Positions 53,934 through 63,406 are shown, numbered from the stretch's first letter. The stretch: 64,000 nucleotides of DNA from Mycobacterium palustre (GCF_002101785.1 NZ_LQPJ01000094.1:30373-94372); one strand, 5' to 3'. Made by a program: numbers and translations. The notes: generated by a model not told the origin, from the letters alone.

Positions 53934-53999
53934 AGGCTACTAACGAAAGCGGCGACGTTGCGCCTGCCGAAAGTCCCGCCTCGCAGGGACAAAAGTTGT
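53934..53999 (-). promoter_or_regulatory. Tandem DosR boxes and leaderless -10 of the Rv3129-like gene
   Basis: GGGACAAAAGTTGT (53986-53999) and CTGCCGAAAGTCCC (53964-53977), each 10 of 14, have centres 22 bp apart. TAGCCT (53939 to 53934 on the minus strand) starts 31.5 bp from the proximal centre. Confidence 0.7.
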
Positions 54000-54079
54000 T
54001 CGACCACGAGGTGCCGTCTTTTGCGATTGGCCGGTTGCGGTGGCCGCGACGACACAGCGTCGGTAGTAAGTGCCGAGGA

Positions 54080-55057
54080 CTAGCGGACCTGCAAGACTTC
54101 GTCCAACGGGCGTCGCGGTGTGGGCGCGGGAAGATGTTCTATCGGCGGCGCTATCCCGGCGCGGATCAGCGCCTGTGGCCGACCCTCCTGAGCGGTCAGG
54201 CCACGCACGATTTCGCGGCTTTCGTCGACCTCGATCAGATGGGTCAAGGTGCAGGTCGAGATCCCGGCCACGGTGCATTCCAGTAACACCGTCGACAACA
54301 CTTCGCCGCACCTCAACGCATCCGCTGGGGTGTCTTCCGGGGTAGACAACACAAGGATTTTCGACCAGTCGACCTCGACTTCTGGGCGCCGATCCTGGTG
54401 GCCTCTGACCGGAAACTCGCGTCCCACGTCGACGCGGGGGTATTCATTGTCGGACGCCAGCGCGCTCGGAGGTACGCCCTCGGCCGCCACGAATGGTGAT
54501 GTCCACCAATCTAATTCGATGTGATACGACAGATCGTCGCGGCGAACTTGTTCGGCGCGCCGCGAGGCCCGAGCCAGCTGTGGTCGCACGTCGTCGGGGA
54601 GCACATCAAGCGTGACGGGGGTGCCTTCGACGGTGCCGCGCAGGATGGGTTCGAAGGCATCCCAGTAGGTGGGCCGTTCCAGCGGAAGCCGATCGGTTCT
54701 GCGCTGCAGGATCGCCGCAGCGCGCAACCGGTCCGCGTCGGTGACGTGATCGACTGGACTGAATTCGATCGATGCCAGATTGTCGCGGTCATTCGGGTTG
54801 GGAAACCGCACGATTCGTGCGCGCCAGCCTGCCGCCAGCATGGCGACGCGAAGGTGATCGAGCACCGCGCCACAACTGATAATCGCCTCTCGACCCGAAT
54901 CGTCAGCGCCCGGCACCACCCGGTAACGATCGACATACAAGCGCAGACGTCCGCCTTCGGCCACCCACCGCCATGGCTGGCTGTTGTGGATGGATGGAGC
55001 TCGGCATGCGAGCAGTACCGCCCTCTGGAAAACCTGGGTGTCTGGTTTCGGATGCAT
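54080..55057 (-). CDS. Acg-family nitroreductase-like protein
   Basis: 325 residues with LLACRAPSIHNSQPWRWVAE, then EAIISCGAVLDHLRVAMLAA, RRTDRLPLERPTYWD and the C-terminal PTPRRPLDEVLQV. ATG 55057 (MHPKPDT) is the family-like start; an extension to 55189 would cross the promoter boxes. DosR-controlled Acg homologues are proposed to hold FMN rather than reduce nitro compounds. Divergent from a second Acg gene at 55271. Confidence 0.9.
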   Translation of the reverse strand: MHPKPDTQVFQRAVLLACRAPSIHNSQPWRWVAEGGRLRLYVDRYRVVPGADDSGREAIISCGAVLDHLRVAMLAAGWRARIVRFPNPNDRDNLASIEFSPVDHVTDADRLRAAAILQRRTDRLPLERPTYWDAFEPILRGTVEGTPVTLDVLPDDVRPQLARASRRAEQVRRDDLSYHIELDWWTSPFVAAEGVPPSALASDNEYPRVDVGREFPVRGHQDRRPEVEVDWSKILVLSTPEDTPADALRCGEVLSTVLLECTVAGISTCTLTHLIEVDESREIVRGLTAQEGRPQALIRAGIAPPIEHLPAPTPRRPLDEVLQVR

Positions 55058-55094
55058 GGCGTCAACCTCTCGCCGCGTTCGCGGTTGTGTTTCG

Positions 55095-55160
55095 ACGCTA
55101 GGAAGACGGCAGCGTCGCCGAGTAGGGTCATACGTCCCCGTCGACACGGACGTTCGACGA
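55095..55160 (-). promoter_or_regulatory. Tandem DosR boxes and -10 of the leftward Acg gene
   Basis: GGGTCATACGTCCC (55125-55138, 11 of 14 read on the other strand) and CGGACGTTCGACGA (55147-55160, 8 of 14) have centres 22 bp apart. TAGCGT (55100 to 55095, minus strand) starts 31.5 bp from the proximal centre. Confidence 0.7.
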
Positions 55161-55180
55161 GAGGACCAGGGCGCCCCGTC

Positions 55181-55216
55181 AGAGTCCAATTACCTGACGC
55201 TGGGGACCAAGGACCC
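55181..55216 (+). promoter_or_regulatory. DosR boxes of the rightward Acg gene
   Basis: GGGACCAAGGACCC (55203-55216) matches at 11 of 14, with a weaker partner GAGTCCAATTACCT (55181-55194) whose centre is 22 bp upstream. No TANNNT occurs at the usual distance, so the transcription start is uncertain. Confidence 0.6.
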
Positions 55217-55270
55217 TGGCGTCCGACGTGCACATGCCCGAGGGTCGTAGCCATACAGGAGCAGGTGAGG

Positions 55271-56257
55271 ATGATGACCCAAATGATCGCGGACACCAAG
55301 GTGATCACGACGGCAATCGAGTTGGCGTGTCGTGCTCCCTCGATCCACAACAGCCAGCCATGGCGTTGGGTTGCCGGCCGCGCGAGCGTCGACCTATTCG
55401 TCGACCCGTACCGAACAGTGACGTCGACCGACGCGTCGGGTCGCGAAGCGATCATCAGCTGTGGCGCCGCACTGGATCACTTTCGGGTCGCGATGGCGGC
55501 GGTCGGTTGGAATACGAACGTCGAACAGTTTCCCAACCCGAACAACCTCGACCACCTCGCCTCGATCGACTTCGCTTCGCTGGGCTACGTGGCCCCGGCC
55601 CGGCGCGATCGCGCCGACGCGATACTGCGTCGGCGGACCAACCGCCTGCCGTTTCGGGCGCCGAAGCACTGGTCGTCGTTCGAACCCGTGCTTCGCAGCG
55701 CATTCGCAAACGAATTCGTCACCCTTGACGTGTTGGGCGACGATGCGCGACCGCGGTTGGCCGAGGCGTCTCGTCTGACCGAGGCGCTACGCCGCTACGA
55801 CGATCGGTATTGCCAGGAATTGCTTTGGTGGACAGCGCCGTCGAGACAGGTTGATGGGATACCTCAGAGCGCGCTGCTGTCAGAGGCGAACGACCGCCGG
55901 GTCGACGTGAACCGTCGGTTCCCCACCGACGCGCACCAGCTGAGCTCTGCGGGCGTCCACGACCAAGCGGAAATCCTCGTGCTATCCACACCGGGTGATA
56001 CGCGAGCCGATGCCCTTAATTGCGGCGAGGCGCTTTCGGCGATTTTGCTGGAGTGCACGATGGCCGGACTGGCAACTTGTCCGGTAACGCACATCACCGA
56101 GCTGAAGGCCGGCCGGGACATCATTCGCGATCTGACAACGGCTCCCGCGCTTGTGCCGCAGGTTTTGATCCGGGTCGGCAACGAGCCCAAGGGCGAGCTG
56201 ACTCCACCGCCGACGCCGCGACGACCATTGAGTGATGTCTTGGAAATGCGGGGATAG
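55271..56257 (+). CDS. Acg-family nitroreductase-like protein
   Basis: 328 residues: IELACRAPSIHNSQPWRWVA, then EAIISCGAALDHFRVAMAAV, RRRTNRLPFRAPKHWSSFEP and the C-terminal PTPRRPLSDVLEMRG. It is collinear with the divergent copy over the whole length. ATG 55271 is preceded by AGGTGAGG. The stop codon lies inside the first unit of a 13-bp triple repeat. PfkB follows, probably in the same transcript. Confidence 0.9.
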   Translation: MMTQMIADTKVITTAIELACRAPSIHNSQPWRWVAGRASVDLFVDPYRTVTSTDASGREAIISCGAALDHFRVAMAAVGWNTNVEQFPNPNNLDHLASIDFASLGYVAPARRDRADAILRRRTNRLPFRAPKHWSSFEPVLRSAFANEFVTLDVLGDDARPRLAEASRLTEALRRYDDRYCQELLWWTAPSRQVDGIPQSALLSEANDRRVDVNRRFPTDAHQLSSAGVHDQAEILVLSTPGDTRADALNCGEALSAILLECTMAGLATCPVTHITELKAGRDIIRDLTTAPALVPQVLIRVGNEPKGELTPPPTPRRPLSDVLEMRG

Positions 56258-56287
56258 GGCTCGGGGATAGGGTTCGGGGATAAGGGA
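56249..56287 (+). repeat. Three 13-bp direct repeats at the Acg stop codon
   Basis: CGGGGATAGGGCT, CGGGGATAGGGTT and CGGGGATAAGGGA follow one another without gaps. The TAG stop of the Acg gene lies in the first unit. Confidence 0.8.
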
Positions 56288-56384
56288 TGTGGGGAGAACC
56301 GACGCCACTGATCAGCCACCGCCGTAATCCGTACCGTTCCGGTCGCGCCCGACCGGCCTGAAACCAAGAGCGGAGTCGACGAAT

Positions 56385-57371
56385 ATGGAGGCGCCAGCCG
56401 CACCGGCTCCCAGCCGAGCGCAGATCGTGACGTTGACCATGAACCCAGCGCTCGACATCACAACGAGCATTGACGTTGTGCGACCGACCGACAAAATGCG
56501 CTGTGGGTCAACGCGTTACGACCCCGGAGGCGGCGGTATCAACGTTGCCCGGGTCGGACACGTGCTCGGTGCGTCGGTGGAAGCGGTGTTTCCCGCCGGC
56601 GGGCCGACCGGTGGTCTTGTTATGTCGCTTCTCGACGATGCGGGAGTGACATTTCGACAGGTTGCGATCGCGGCGTCGACGCGTGAGAGCCTCACTGTCA
56701 ACGAGACGAGTACCGGCCAGCAGTACCGCTTCGTCCTCCCCGGGCCACGGCTGACGTCCGCCGAACAGTCGCTGTGCCTGGACCAACTACGGATGGCAGC
56801 AGAGTCGGCCGAAATCGTCGTGGCAAGCGGTAGCCTGCCGCCGGGCGTGCCTCCCGACTACTATCAGCGCGTCGCCGACATGTGCCGGGATCTGGGTATC
56901 CGTTTGATTTTGGACACCTCCGGCGGCGGCTTGCGACACGTCTCATCCGGGGTGTACCTGCTCAAAGCCAGCGTACGAGAACTGCGTGAATGCGTCGGGC
57001 GGCCCCTGGTCACCGAACCCGAGCAGGTGGCCGCCGCACATCGACTCATCGAATGGGGTCGCGCACAGGTCGTGGTGGTGTCGTTGGGATCTCGTGGCGC
57101 GCTGCTCGTGACTATGCATACGGGCCAACGCTTTTCGGCGATTTCGGTGCCAGCGGGGAGCGGCGTCGGAGCCGGCGACGCGATGGTTGCCGCGATTGCG
57201 GTAGGCCTGTGTCGCGGATGGCCGCTCGCCAAGTCCGTGCGTTTGGGCATCGCGGCGGGTGCGGCCATGCTGACGACCCCCGGCACCGCGACCTGCGATC
57301 GCGCGCATGTCGAAAGGTTATTTGAGCTGGCCGCCGAGCCCTGCGACTTGGGCCCTGTGTTCAACGCTTGA
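56385..57371 (+). CDS. pfkB: PfkB-family sugar-phosphate kinase (phosphofructokinase B)
   Basis: 328 residues. TLTMNPALDITTSIDVVRPT, RYDPGGGGINVARVGHVLGA and the C-terminal ATP/catalytic motif VPAGSGVGAGDAMVAAIAVG (catalytic Asp in GAGD) are diagnostic of 1-phosphofructokinase/PfkB kinases. M. tuberculosis pfkB (Rv2029c) is a DosR gene near USP and Acg genes, as here. It probably phosphorylates fructose-6-phosphate; exact substrate preference not visible. Confidence 0.92.
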   Translation: MEAPAAPAPSRAQIVTLTMNPALDITTSIDVVRPTDKMRCGSTRYDPGGGGINVARVGHVLGASVEAVFPAGGPTGGLVMSLLDDAGVTFRQVAIAASTRESLTVNETSTGQQYRFVLPGPRLTSAEQSLCLDQLRMAAESAEIVVASGSLPPGVPPDYYQRVADMCRDLGIRLILDTSGGGLRHVSSGVYLLKASVRELRECVGRPLVTEPEQVAAAHRLIEWGRAQVVVVSLGSRGALLVTMHTGQRFSAISVPAGSGVGAGDAMVAAIAVGLCRGWPLAKSVRLGIAAGAAMLTTPGTATCDRAHVERLFELAAEPCDLGPVFNA

Positions 57372-57402
57372 CGGCCATCGATCCCCATCGAGGCCACTCT
57401 TG

Positions 57403-57467
57403 GGGACGAACGGCAGGCGATGTGAGGTCTAAGGGCCCTGCGTGCAAGCCCCCGGCCTCAATAGCCT
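57403..57467 (+). promoter_or_regulatory. Tandem DosR boxes and -10 of the USP-USP-devR unit
   Basis: GGGACGAACGGCAG (57403-57416, 9 of 14) and AGGTCTAAGGGCCC (57425-57438, 10 of 14 on the other strand) have centres 22 bp apart. TAGCCT (57462-57467) starts 30.5 bp after the proximal centre. This would be the devR autoregulatory promoter. Confidence 0.7.
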
Positions 57468-57521
57468 GAGGTTGGGCCAACCGAATGGTCGGCCGCTCGC
57501 CAAGGAGGCAGGACTTCCCAC

Positions 57522-58304
57522 ATGAACCAGCTGCACTCGAAGTCGGTGGTCGTAGGTATCGACGGTTCGCAAGCAGCCGTTAACGCCGCCAAGTGGGCAA
57601 TCGACGAGGCCATCCGCCGACAAGTTCCCCTTCGCCTTGTCCGTGTCGTCGGGCGCCCAGGGACGCGATCCGCGTCGGAAAAGACCTCCGACTGGCAGGT
57701 CGAATCTGGCGAAGCGATGCTTCACCAGGCGGAGGTCGCCGTGCAAAGCGCGGCCCGGGCGGCAGGAAGAACGGTCGAGGTCGAAACGGTTGTTCTCTCG
57801 GGTGACCCCGAGCAAGTCTTGATCAACGAATCGCAGGACGCAGCCCTGGTTTGTGTCGGCACCGATCGGCGCGGATGGACGGCCGACAAGTTGCTGGGCA
57901 CAGTCGAGGCCGCGTTGGTGTCGCGGGCACACTGCCCGGTAGCAATCATCCGAAGCAATCCCGACGGAACGGCCGCAGAGCCGGGCGTGATCGCCGTCGT
58001 GCTCAACGACGAGCCCGACAACGACGAAGTTGTGCACCAAGCCATGGAGGAAGCGCGGCGCCGCAACGCCACTGTGCGGCAGATCGATCGGCGGCTGAAC
58101 AGCTGGGTTCGACGCTATCCGGATGTACCTGTCCAAATCGTCGCCGCAGGCACCGGCGTGAAGTCCTCCGAAAACCACAGCACCGCAATCGAACTGGCCG
58201 TTGTAGGCAAGGCTGACGCCGATCGGATCGCCGAGCTCGCCACTCCCAACTGCCATCCAATCATGGGCTTTCCCGACTGCTCAGTGCTTGTCATCCGTGA
58301 TTGA
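57522..58304 (+). CDS. Universal stress protein
   Basis: 260 residues. Domain 1: KSVVVGIDGSQAAVNAAKWA and nucleotide loop VGTDRRGWTADKLLGTVEAA, slightly degenerate. Domain 2 is shortened (GVIAVVLNDEPDNDEVVHQA). AAGGAGG precedes ATG 57522. It is first in the unit USP-USP-devR behind tandem DosR boxes, and is related to Rv3134c, the gene upstream of devR in M. tuberculosis. Confidence 0.88.
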   Translation: MNQLHSKSVVVGIDGSQAAVNAAKWAIDEAIRRQVPLRLVRVVGRPGTRSASEKTSDWQVESGEAMLHQAEVAVQSAARAAGRTVEVETVVLSGDPEQVLINESQDAALVCVGTDRRGWTADKLLGTVEAALVSRAHCPVAIIRSNPDGTAAEPGVIAVVLNDEPDNDEVVHQAMEEARRRNATVRQIDRRLNSWVRRYPDVPVQIVAAGTGVKSSENHSTAIELAVVGKADADRIAELATPNCHPIMGFPDCSVLVIRD

Positions 58305-58320
58305 GTCCGAAAGGCTCGCT

Positions 58321-59169
58321 ATGAACGAGTTAGCTGCACCTCGGCCGATCGTCGTCGGTATCGACGGCTCAAAGGCCGCGACGCGCGCCGCGCTCTGGGC
58401 GGTTGACGAGGCGGTCAGCCGTGACGTCCCCCTGCGTCTGCTTTCTGCGATCGAGTCGGGCGACCCCCTGGAAGCGGAGCGCAAGCTCGTCACCGCAGAA
58501 ACCGCGGTTCGCGCGTTCACGGCAATCGAGGCCACAGGCCAGCCGGTAAAAATCGAGCAGGAGATCGTCCAGGGCCCCCCGATCGAGTCGTTGATCCGCG
58601 CGTCGGCATCGGCGGCCATGGTGTGCGTCGGTTCGGTCGGATTACTCCACTTTCAACCGTCCCGGGTGGGTTCTACCGCCGCGGCCCTGGCTCTCTCGGC
58701 GCGGTGCCCGGTGGCCATCGTTCGCGAGCCCCGCAAGCAGCCTCGACGACTGCCAGTCCATAGGATCGTTGTCGAAGTGGACAAGGCTCCCGCTCCCGAC
58801 AACGACGTGTTGCTCGGCGTCGCCATGGAAGAAGCCCGGCTGCGCGACGCCACCGTCGAGGCGATCGTCTGCCGGCGAAGCGTGTCGGACGATACGGCGG
58901 CAGAAGGCGAAGGGGATCGCCGGGCACTCGCTGACCTCGACCGCCGGCTGGCCCGTTGGAGACGCCGTTATCCGGATCTCCACGTCGAGTCGGTGGCCCT
59001 AGGCACCACTTTCATGGAGTTTCTGGCTTACAACTGCCGAACGGTGCAGCTGGTAATTGTCGGCGCAGGCAACCGCGAGCATCTCAGGGAACTCGTCGGA
59101 CCAGTCGGCGGCGCCGTACTGCGCGACGCCGACTGCTCGCTGCTCATCGTCAACCGCCAACATCTGTGA
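58321..59169 (+). CDS. Universal stress protein, Rv3134c-like
   Basis: 282 residues: [40 protein letters not shown], and a second partial domain ([20 protein letters not shown]). ATG 58321 has GAAAGG upstream; a 33-base in-frame extension would overlap the previous gene. It is the gene immediately upstream of devR. Confidence 0.88.
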   Translation: MNELAAPRPIVVGIDGSKAATRAALWAVDEAVSRDVPLRLLSAIESGDPLEAERKLVTAETAVRAFTAIEATGQPVKIEQEIVQGPPIESLIRASASAAMVCVGSVGLLHFQPSRVGSTAAALALSARCPVAIVREPRKQPRRLPVHRIVVEVDKAPAPDNDVLLGVAMEEARLRDATVEAIVCRRSVSDDTAAEGEGDRRALADLDRRLARWRRRYPDLHVESVALGTTFMEFLAYNCRTVQLVIVGAGNREHLRELVGPVGGAVLRDADCSLLIVNRQHL

Positions 59170-59249
59170 AATCGGCGAACGTGAAAACGTGGGATATTGG
59201 GTCAGGGTTTGATGATCTTTCCTCGAACGCTCAGCTGGAAGGACTCGCG

Positions 59250-59906
59250 ATGGTTAAGGTTTTCCTGGTCGACGACCATGAAGTCGTTCGTCGTGGCCTC
59301 GCCGATTTGCTGGCGTCGGATCCCGACCTCGAGGTCATTGGTGACGCCGGCTCGGTGTCCGAGGCGATGGTGCGCATACCCGCGTTGAAGCCTGACGTCG
59401 CCGTGCTTGACGTGCGTCTTCCCGACGGCAACGGAATCGAATTGTGCCGCGACCTGCTGTCCGAGCTCCCGGAGCTGCGGTGTCTGATGTTGACATCCTT
59501 CACCTCCGATGAAGCAATGCTCGAGGCGATTCTGGCCGGCGCCAGCGGCTACGTCGTCAAAGACATCAGGGGGATGGAACTGGCGCAAGCGATCAAGGAC
59601 GTCGGTGCCGGTAAATCGCTGCTGGACAATCGGGCGGCAGCGGCGTTGATGGCAAAACTTCGCGGGGCCGCGGAGCACAAGGATCCACTGTCTGGATTGA
59701 CCGAGCGCGAGCGAACGCTACTGGAACTCCTCAGCGAGGGCTTGACCAACAGGCAGATCGCCGCCCGGATGTTTCTCGCCGAGAAAACGGTGAAGAACTA
59801 CGTATCGCGATTGCTGGCCAAACTCGGCATGGAACGGCGGACCCAGGCAGCGGTGTTCGCCTCGAAGCTGGGCCAACAGTCCGCCCCGCCGGCCACCGGT
59901 AACTGA
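59250..59906 (+). CDS. devR: Dormancy response regulator DevR/DosR
   Basis: 218 residues. The receiver domain shows Asp8-Asp9, the phosphoacceptor Asp54 in [10 protein letters not shown] and Lys104 in GYVVKDI, all matching the M. tuberculosis numbering. A LuxR-type helix-turn-helix ([39 protein letters not shown]) follows. ATG 59250 has a GGAAGGAC site. It activates promoters through the tandem boxes listed above. Confidence 0.96.
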   Translation: MVKVFLVDDHEVVRRGLADLLASDPDLEVIGDAGSVSEAMVRIPALKPDVAVLDVRLPDGNGIELCRDLLSELPELRCLMLTSFTSDEAMLEAILAGASGYVVKDIRGMELAQAIKDVGAGKSLLDNRAAAALMAKLRGAAEHKDPLSGLTERERTLLELLSEGLTNRQIAARMFLAEKTVKNYVSRLLAKLGMERRTQAAVFASKLGQQSAPPATGN

Positions 59907-60004
59907 CTTAGGTGACCGTCTTCGCGGGCGGATCTTTAATTCTTGGGGTTCGATCCAAACCGGACTAAGCTGGCCGAGCACCTTCGTGTTGCCCCGTTTT
60001 AGTT

Positions 60005-61777
60005 GTGGCGTTGCGTAACGCGGAGGTTGTACGGGGCTCAAGTGTCGTGGAGGTATCGGGTCGGGTGGCCGGCGATGACAGCGTGTCGGCTTTTGCTGGG
60101 CTCGGCCAGCGTGGCCTGGTAAATAGGATGCACGAGCAACTCGACGAGTTGCTGGCAGCGCGCGATCAAATGGAACTTTTGCTCCAGGTGATCGTCGAGA
60201 TCGGTTCAGATCTCGATCTCGACGCAACGCTGCGGCGGATAATCCGGGCGGCCAGGGACCTAACATCCGCCCCCTACGGCGCCCTGGCTGTACGTGATCC
60301 CGACGGCATGTTGATCTCGTTTTTTCACGCTGGAATCGACGATGACACCGCGCGGCGAATTGGGTCCCTGCCGGTTGGCAAGGGGGTCCTCAGTCTGTCG
60401 CTCTTCGATACGCCAGCTTTGCGTCTCGACGATGTGGCTCAGCACCCTGCTGCGGTCGGATTCCCCGAGCACCATCCAACGATGCAAGCTTTTCTTGGTG
60501 TGCCGATCACCATCCGGGGGAAGATATTCGGCAACCTCTACCTGACCCACGACGAGCCAGGTCGGCTGTTCTCCGAATCCGACGAGGTGGCCGCTCGTGC
60601 ATTGGCATTCGCGGCTGCGGTCGCCATCGATAATGCGCAGATATTCGAGCGCGAGCGCGCAGCGGTGAAGTGGATGGACGCTAGCCGGGAAATCACAACG
60701 GCGTTGCTGTCCAGTGTCGAACCGAGCCTGAGCCCTTTGCAGTTGATCGCGGAACGCGCGTGCGCGCTAACCGAAGCCGAACAGGCGATAGTGCTCGTTC
60801 CGGGCGACGCAGACCTCCCTGCCGATGAAATCGAGACACTTGTCGTATCCGCGGCGGTGGGGCTGCATGCCTCCGAGGTTATCGGCCAACGGATTCCGGT
60901 GGACGCTTCCACCACCGGTGGTGTTTTCCTCTCTGGCAAGCCGCTGATCACCGAGGCCTTGAACTACCCGATTCAGGCATTCACCGATGTCGGGCAGCGC
61001 TCCGCGATTGTGATGCCGCTGCGGACCGACGACGAAGTCGTCGGCGTGATCGCCGTCGCGCGGGGCGCGGGCCAGCCACCGTTCGACGACCGTTACCTGG
61101 AGTTGGTAAGCGATTTCGCGACCCACGCCGCGATAGCCCTCATGCTCGCGTCCGGTCGTGAGCATGCGCGCCGCCTCACCATTGTGGCCGAGCGCGAGCG
61201 CATCGCGCACGACTTGCACGATCACGTCATCCAACGGTTGTTCGCCGCGGGCATGGATCTCCAGGGCACCGTCGCCCGGGCACGTTCACCCGAGGTTGTC
61301 GACCGACTCAACCGCACACTGGACGATCTCCAAACCATCATCGAAGAGATCCGCACGACCATCTTCCGGCTGAAATCCACGTCGGAGAACGACGGCGGCT
61401 TCCGGCATCGGATTCAACGAGTGGTCACCGACCTAACCGAGAACCGTGACATCGTCACCACCGTCCGCATGCACGGACCGACGACCGCCATTGGCGGGGA
61501 ACTTGCCGAGCATGCCGAAGCGGTCACCGCGGAGGCTGTCAGCAACGCCGTCCGCCACTCCGGTGCCTCGCGCCTGACCGTCGCGGTCAGTGTCGCCGAC
61601 ATGCTGACTCTCGACATCATCGACAACGGATGCGGGATGCCCGCCGACAATCCGCGCCGCAGCGGCCTTGCCAATATGTTGTATCGCGCCGAACAGGTTG
61701 GCGGCCGGTGCGAGATCTCCCGTCCACCCGAGGGCGGTACTCGCGTTCAATGGACCGCTCCGCTGACGGATCACTAA
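60005..61777 (+). CDS. devS: Haem-GAF sensor histidine kinase DevS/DosT
   Basis: 590 residues: two GAF domains (about 65-210 and 230-380), then the phosphoacceptor helix ERERIAHDLHDHVIQRLFAA and an ATPase domain with AVSNAVRHSGASRL and IIDNGCGMP. His147 in DVAQHPAAVGF sits where I expect the haem ligand of DosS (His149). It senses O2, NO and CO. GTG 60005 gives the family length; a TAAGCT hexamer at 59966 suggests its own promoter in addition to read-through from devR. Confidence 0.93.
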   Translation: MALRNAEVVRGSSVVEVSGRVAGDDSVSAFAGLGQRGLVNRMHEQLDELLAARDQMELLLQVIVEIGSDLDLDATLRRIIRAARDLTSAPYGALAVRDPDGMLISFFHAGIDDDTARRIGSLPVGKGVLSLSLFDTPALRLDDVAQHPAAVGFPEHHPTMQAFLGVPITIRGKIFGNLYLTHDEPGRLFSESDEVAARALAFAAAVAIDNAQIFERERAAVKWMDASREITTALLSSVEPSLSPLQLIAERACALTEAEQAIVLVPGDADLPADEIETLVVSAAVGLHASEVIGQRIPVDASTTGGVFLSGKPLITEALNYPIQAFTDVGQRSAIVMPLRTDDEVVGVIAVARGAGQPPFDDRYLELVSDFATHAAIALMLASGREHARRLTIVAERERIAHDLHDHVIQRLFAAGMDLQGTVARARSPEVVDRLNRTLDDLQTIIEEIRTTIFRLKSTSENDGGFRHRIQRVVTDLTENRDIVTTVRMHGPTTAIGGELAEHAEAVTAEAVSNAVRHSGASRLTVAVSVADMLTLDIIDNGCGMPADNPRRSGLANMLYRAEQVGGRCEISRPPEGGTRVQWTAPLTDH

Positions 61778-61844
61778 CGCCCGGAACCTGTTGCGGGGCT
61801 TGTCGTGACGCCGGCCGATCGCAGGCCTGAGGCTCGGCCGCACG

Positions 61845-61910
61845 GGGACCAATGGCGCCGGGGTGAGAGTCCAACGGCCCTGCCCAACCTGCGCGGGCCG
61901 GGCATACCGT
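61845..61910 (+). promoter_or_regulatory. Tandem DosR boxes and -10 of the acetyltransferase-USP unit
   Basis: GGGACCAATGGCGC (61845-61858, 10 of 14) and GAGTCCAACGGCCC (61867-61880, 9 of 14 on the other strand) have centres 22 bp apart. TACCGT (61905-61910) starts 31.5 bp after the proximal centre. Confidence 0.75.
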
Positions 61911-61929
61911 CATGTGCAGGTGAGGAGGG

Positions 61930-62535
61930 ATGATGAGCCATCAACCGGTGCAATCCGCGGCTAGCGCTGAACTGCTCGACGGACGAGTCGTTGCGCTACG
62001 CCGCCTCACCGGTGACGACACCGCGGCCGCGCTGGCACTCCATCAGCACCTCACCGACCACGATCGATACTTCCGCTTTTTCACGCTGAATCCAGTCGAT
62101 CTCGACAAGCTCGTCGAGACGATGACCGAGCCTTCACAGGGCCAGTACGCTATCGGCGCATTCGACGCCGACCGGCTGATCGGCATTGCGAACTACATCG
62201 TCCGCAGCGACGACCCCGAAGCCGCCGAAATCGCGGTTACGGTCGCCCACGAAGACCACTCGCTGGGCGTGGGAACGGCCCTGCTTAAACATCTCGCCCG
62301 AATCGCACGCGCTCGCGGGATTCGACGGTTTGTCGCCGACGTCCTGGGCCAGAACCATCTCATGTTCATGGTCCTATCCGATCTCGGCTGGCGTCGAAAG
62401 CCCGCCGAATACGGAACGGTTCGTCATCTGGAGATCGATTTGCCCGATTTCGATGACAAGACGCCGACGTCCGCGGCAGAGGTCATAACGAGGGAGACGA
62501 AATGCCAGAAACTACAGCTAAATTCGGAATATTAG
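61930..62535 (+). CDS. GNAT-family N-acetyltransferase
   Basis: 201 residues. The acetyl-CoA loop is in HEDHSLGVGTALLKHLARIA (Q/RxxGxG/A variant LGVGT). The N-terminus VALRRLTGDDTAAALALHQH and late GWRRKPAEYGTVRHLEIDLP are typical. Similar domains in mycobacteria acetylate USPs or acyl-CoA synthetases; the overlap of its last 34 bases with a USP gene makes a USP partner worth testing. GGAGGG precedes ATG 61930/61933. Confidence 0.87.
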   Translation: MMSHQPVQSAASAELLDGRVVALRRLTGDDTAAALALHQHLTDHDRYFRFFTLNPVDLDKLVETMTEPSQGQYAIGAFDADRLIGIANYIVRSDDPEAAEIAVTVAHEDHSLGVGTALLKHLARIARARGIRRFVADVLGQNHLMFMVLSDLGWRRKPAEYGTVRHLEIDLPDFDDKTPTSAAEVITRETKCQKLQLNSEY

Positions 62536-63386
62536 TCTGCGTCGACGGATCGGCCGCGTCCGACGCCGCCGTCGCCTGGGGCACCCGAGAGGCCGCCATG
62601 CGTCGGCTGCCCATCACGCTGATGCACGCTGTTGCGCCCGTGATTGCCGGGTGGCCGGCGGGTGAACTGTACGCGGACATGCCCGAGTGGCAGCTAGACG
62701 ATGCGCAGCATGTCATCGACCGGGCGCGCAAGACGCTGAGCGCCAGCCTTGGTGACTCAGAGCCGCCCGAAATACACACGGAGATCGTTTATTCCGTCGT
62801 CATGCGGGCGCTGATCGATGCCTCCAAGGATGCCCGGATGATCGTCGTCGGCAGCCAGGGCCTGGGCGCGCTGGCCCGCCTGCTGCTGGGCTCCGTCACG
62901 ACGGGACTGCTTCACCACGCCCACTGTCCGGTCGCGGTTGTCCACTCCGAAGAAGGCGCAACTCCCGATCCCGACGCGCCTGTGCTGCTGGGCATCGACG
63001 GATCGCCGGCGTCTGAAGCGGCGACCGCCCTGGCTTTCGATGAAGCCTCGCGCCGTAAAGTCCAACTGCTGGCGCTACACGTGTGGAGCGACGTGGGGGT
63101 ATTTCCGGTGCTCGGCATGGACTGGCGTGACCGCGAGCGCGAAGGGCGGGAAATCCTCGCCGAGCGCCTCGCCGGCTGGCAAGAACAGTATCCGGACGTG
63201 CACGTCCAGCGATTGCTCTTCTGCGACAAGCCCTCCCAGTGGCTCCTCAAGGAGTCCGAACGCGCTCAGCTGGTGGTGTTGGGAAGCCACGGCCGCGGGG
63301 GCTTTCCCGGCATGCTTCTCGGCTCGGTCAGCTCTGCCGTGGCGCAGGCGGCACGAGTTCCGGTCGTTGTCGTTCGCGCCAGATAG
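62502..63386 (+). CDS. Universal stress protein, tandem-domain with two nucleotide loops
   Basis: 294 residues. Both domains are intact: FGILVCVDGSAASDAAVAWG with VGSQGLGALARLLLGSVTTG, and VLLGIDGSPASEAATALAFD with LGSHGRGGFPGMLLGSVSSA. The GXXGXXXXGS nucleotide loops indicate ATP binding, as in Rv2623/Rv2005c. GGGAGACGAA precedes ATG 62502, which lies inside the end of the acetyltransferase gene. Confidence 0.92.
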   Translation: MPETTAKFGILVCVDGSAASDAAVAWGTREAAMRRLPITLMHAVAPVIAGWPAGELYADMPEWQLDDAQHVIDRARKTLSASLGDSEPPEIHTEIVYSVVMRALIDASKDARMIVVGSQGLGALARLLLGSVTTGLLHHAHCPVAVVHSEEGATPDPDAPVLLGIDGSPASEAATALAFDEASRRKVQLLALHVWSDVGVFPVLGMDWRDREREGREILAERLAGWQEQYPDVHVQRLLFCDKPSQWLLKESERAQLVVLGSHGRGGFPGMLLGSVSSAVAQAARVPVVVVRAR

Positions 63387-63406
63387 CCGTACGGCATTGC
63401 ACACAA

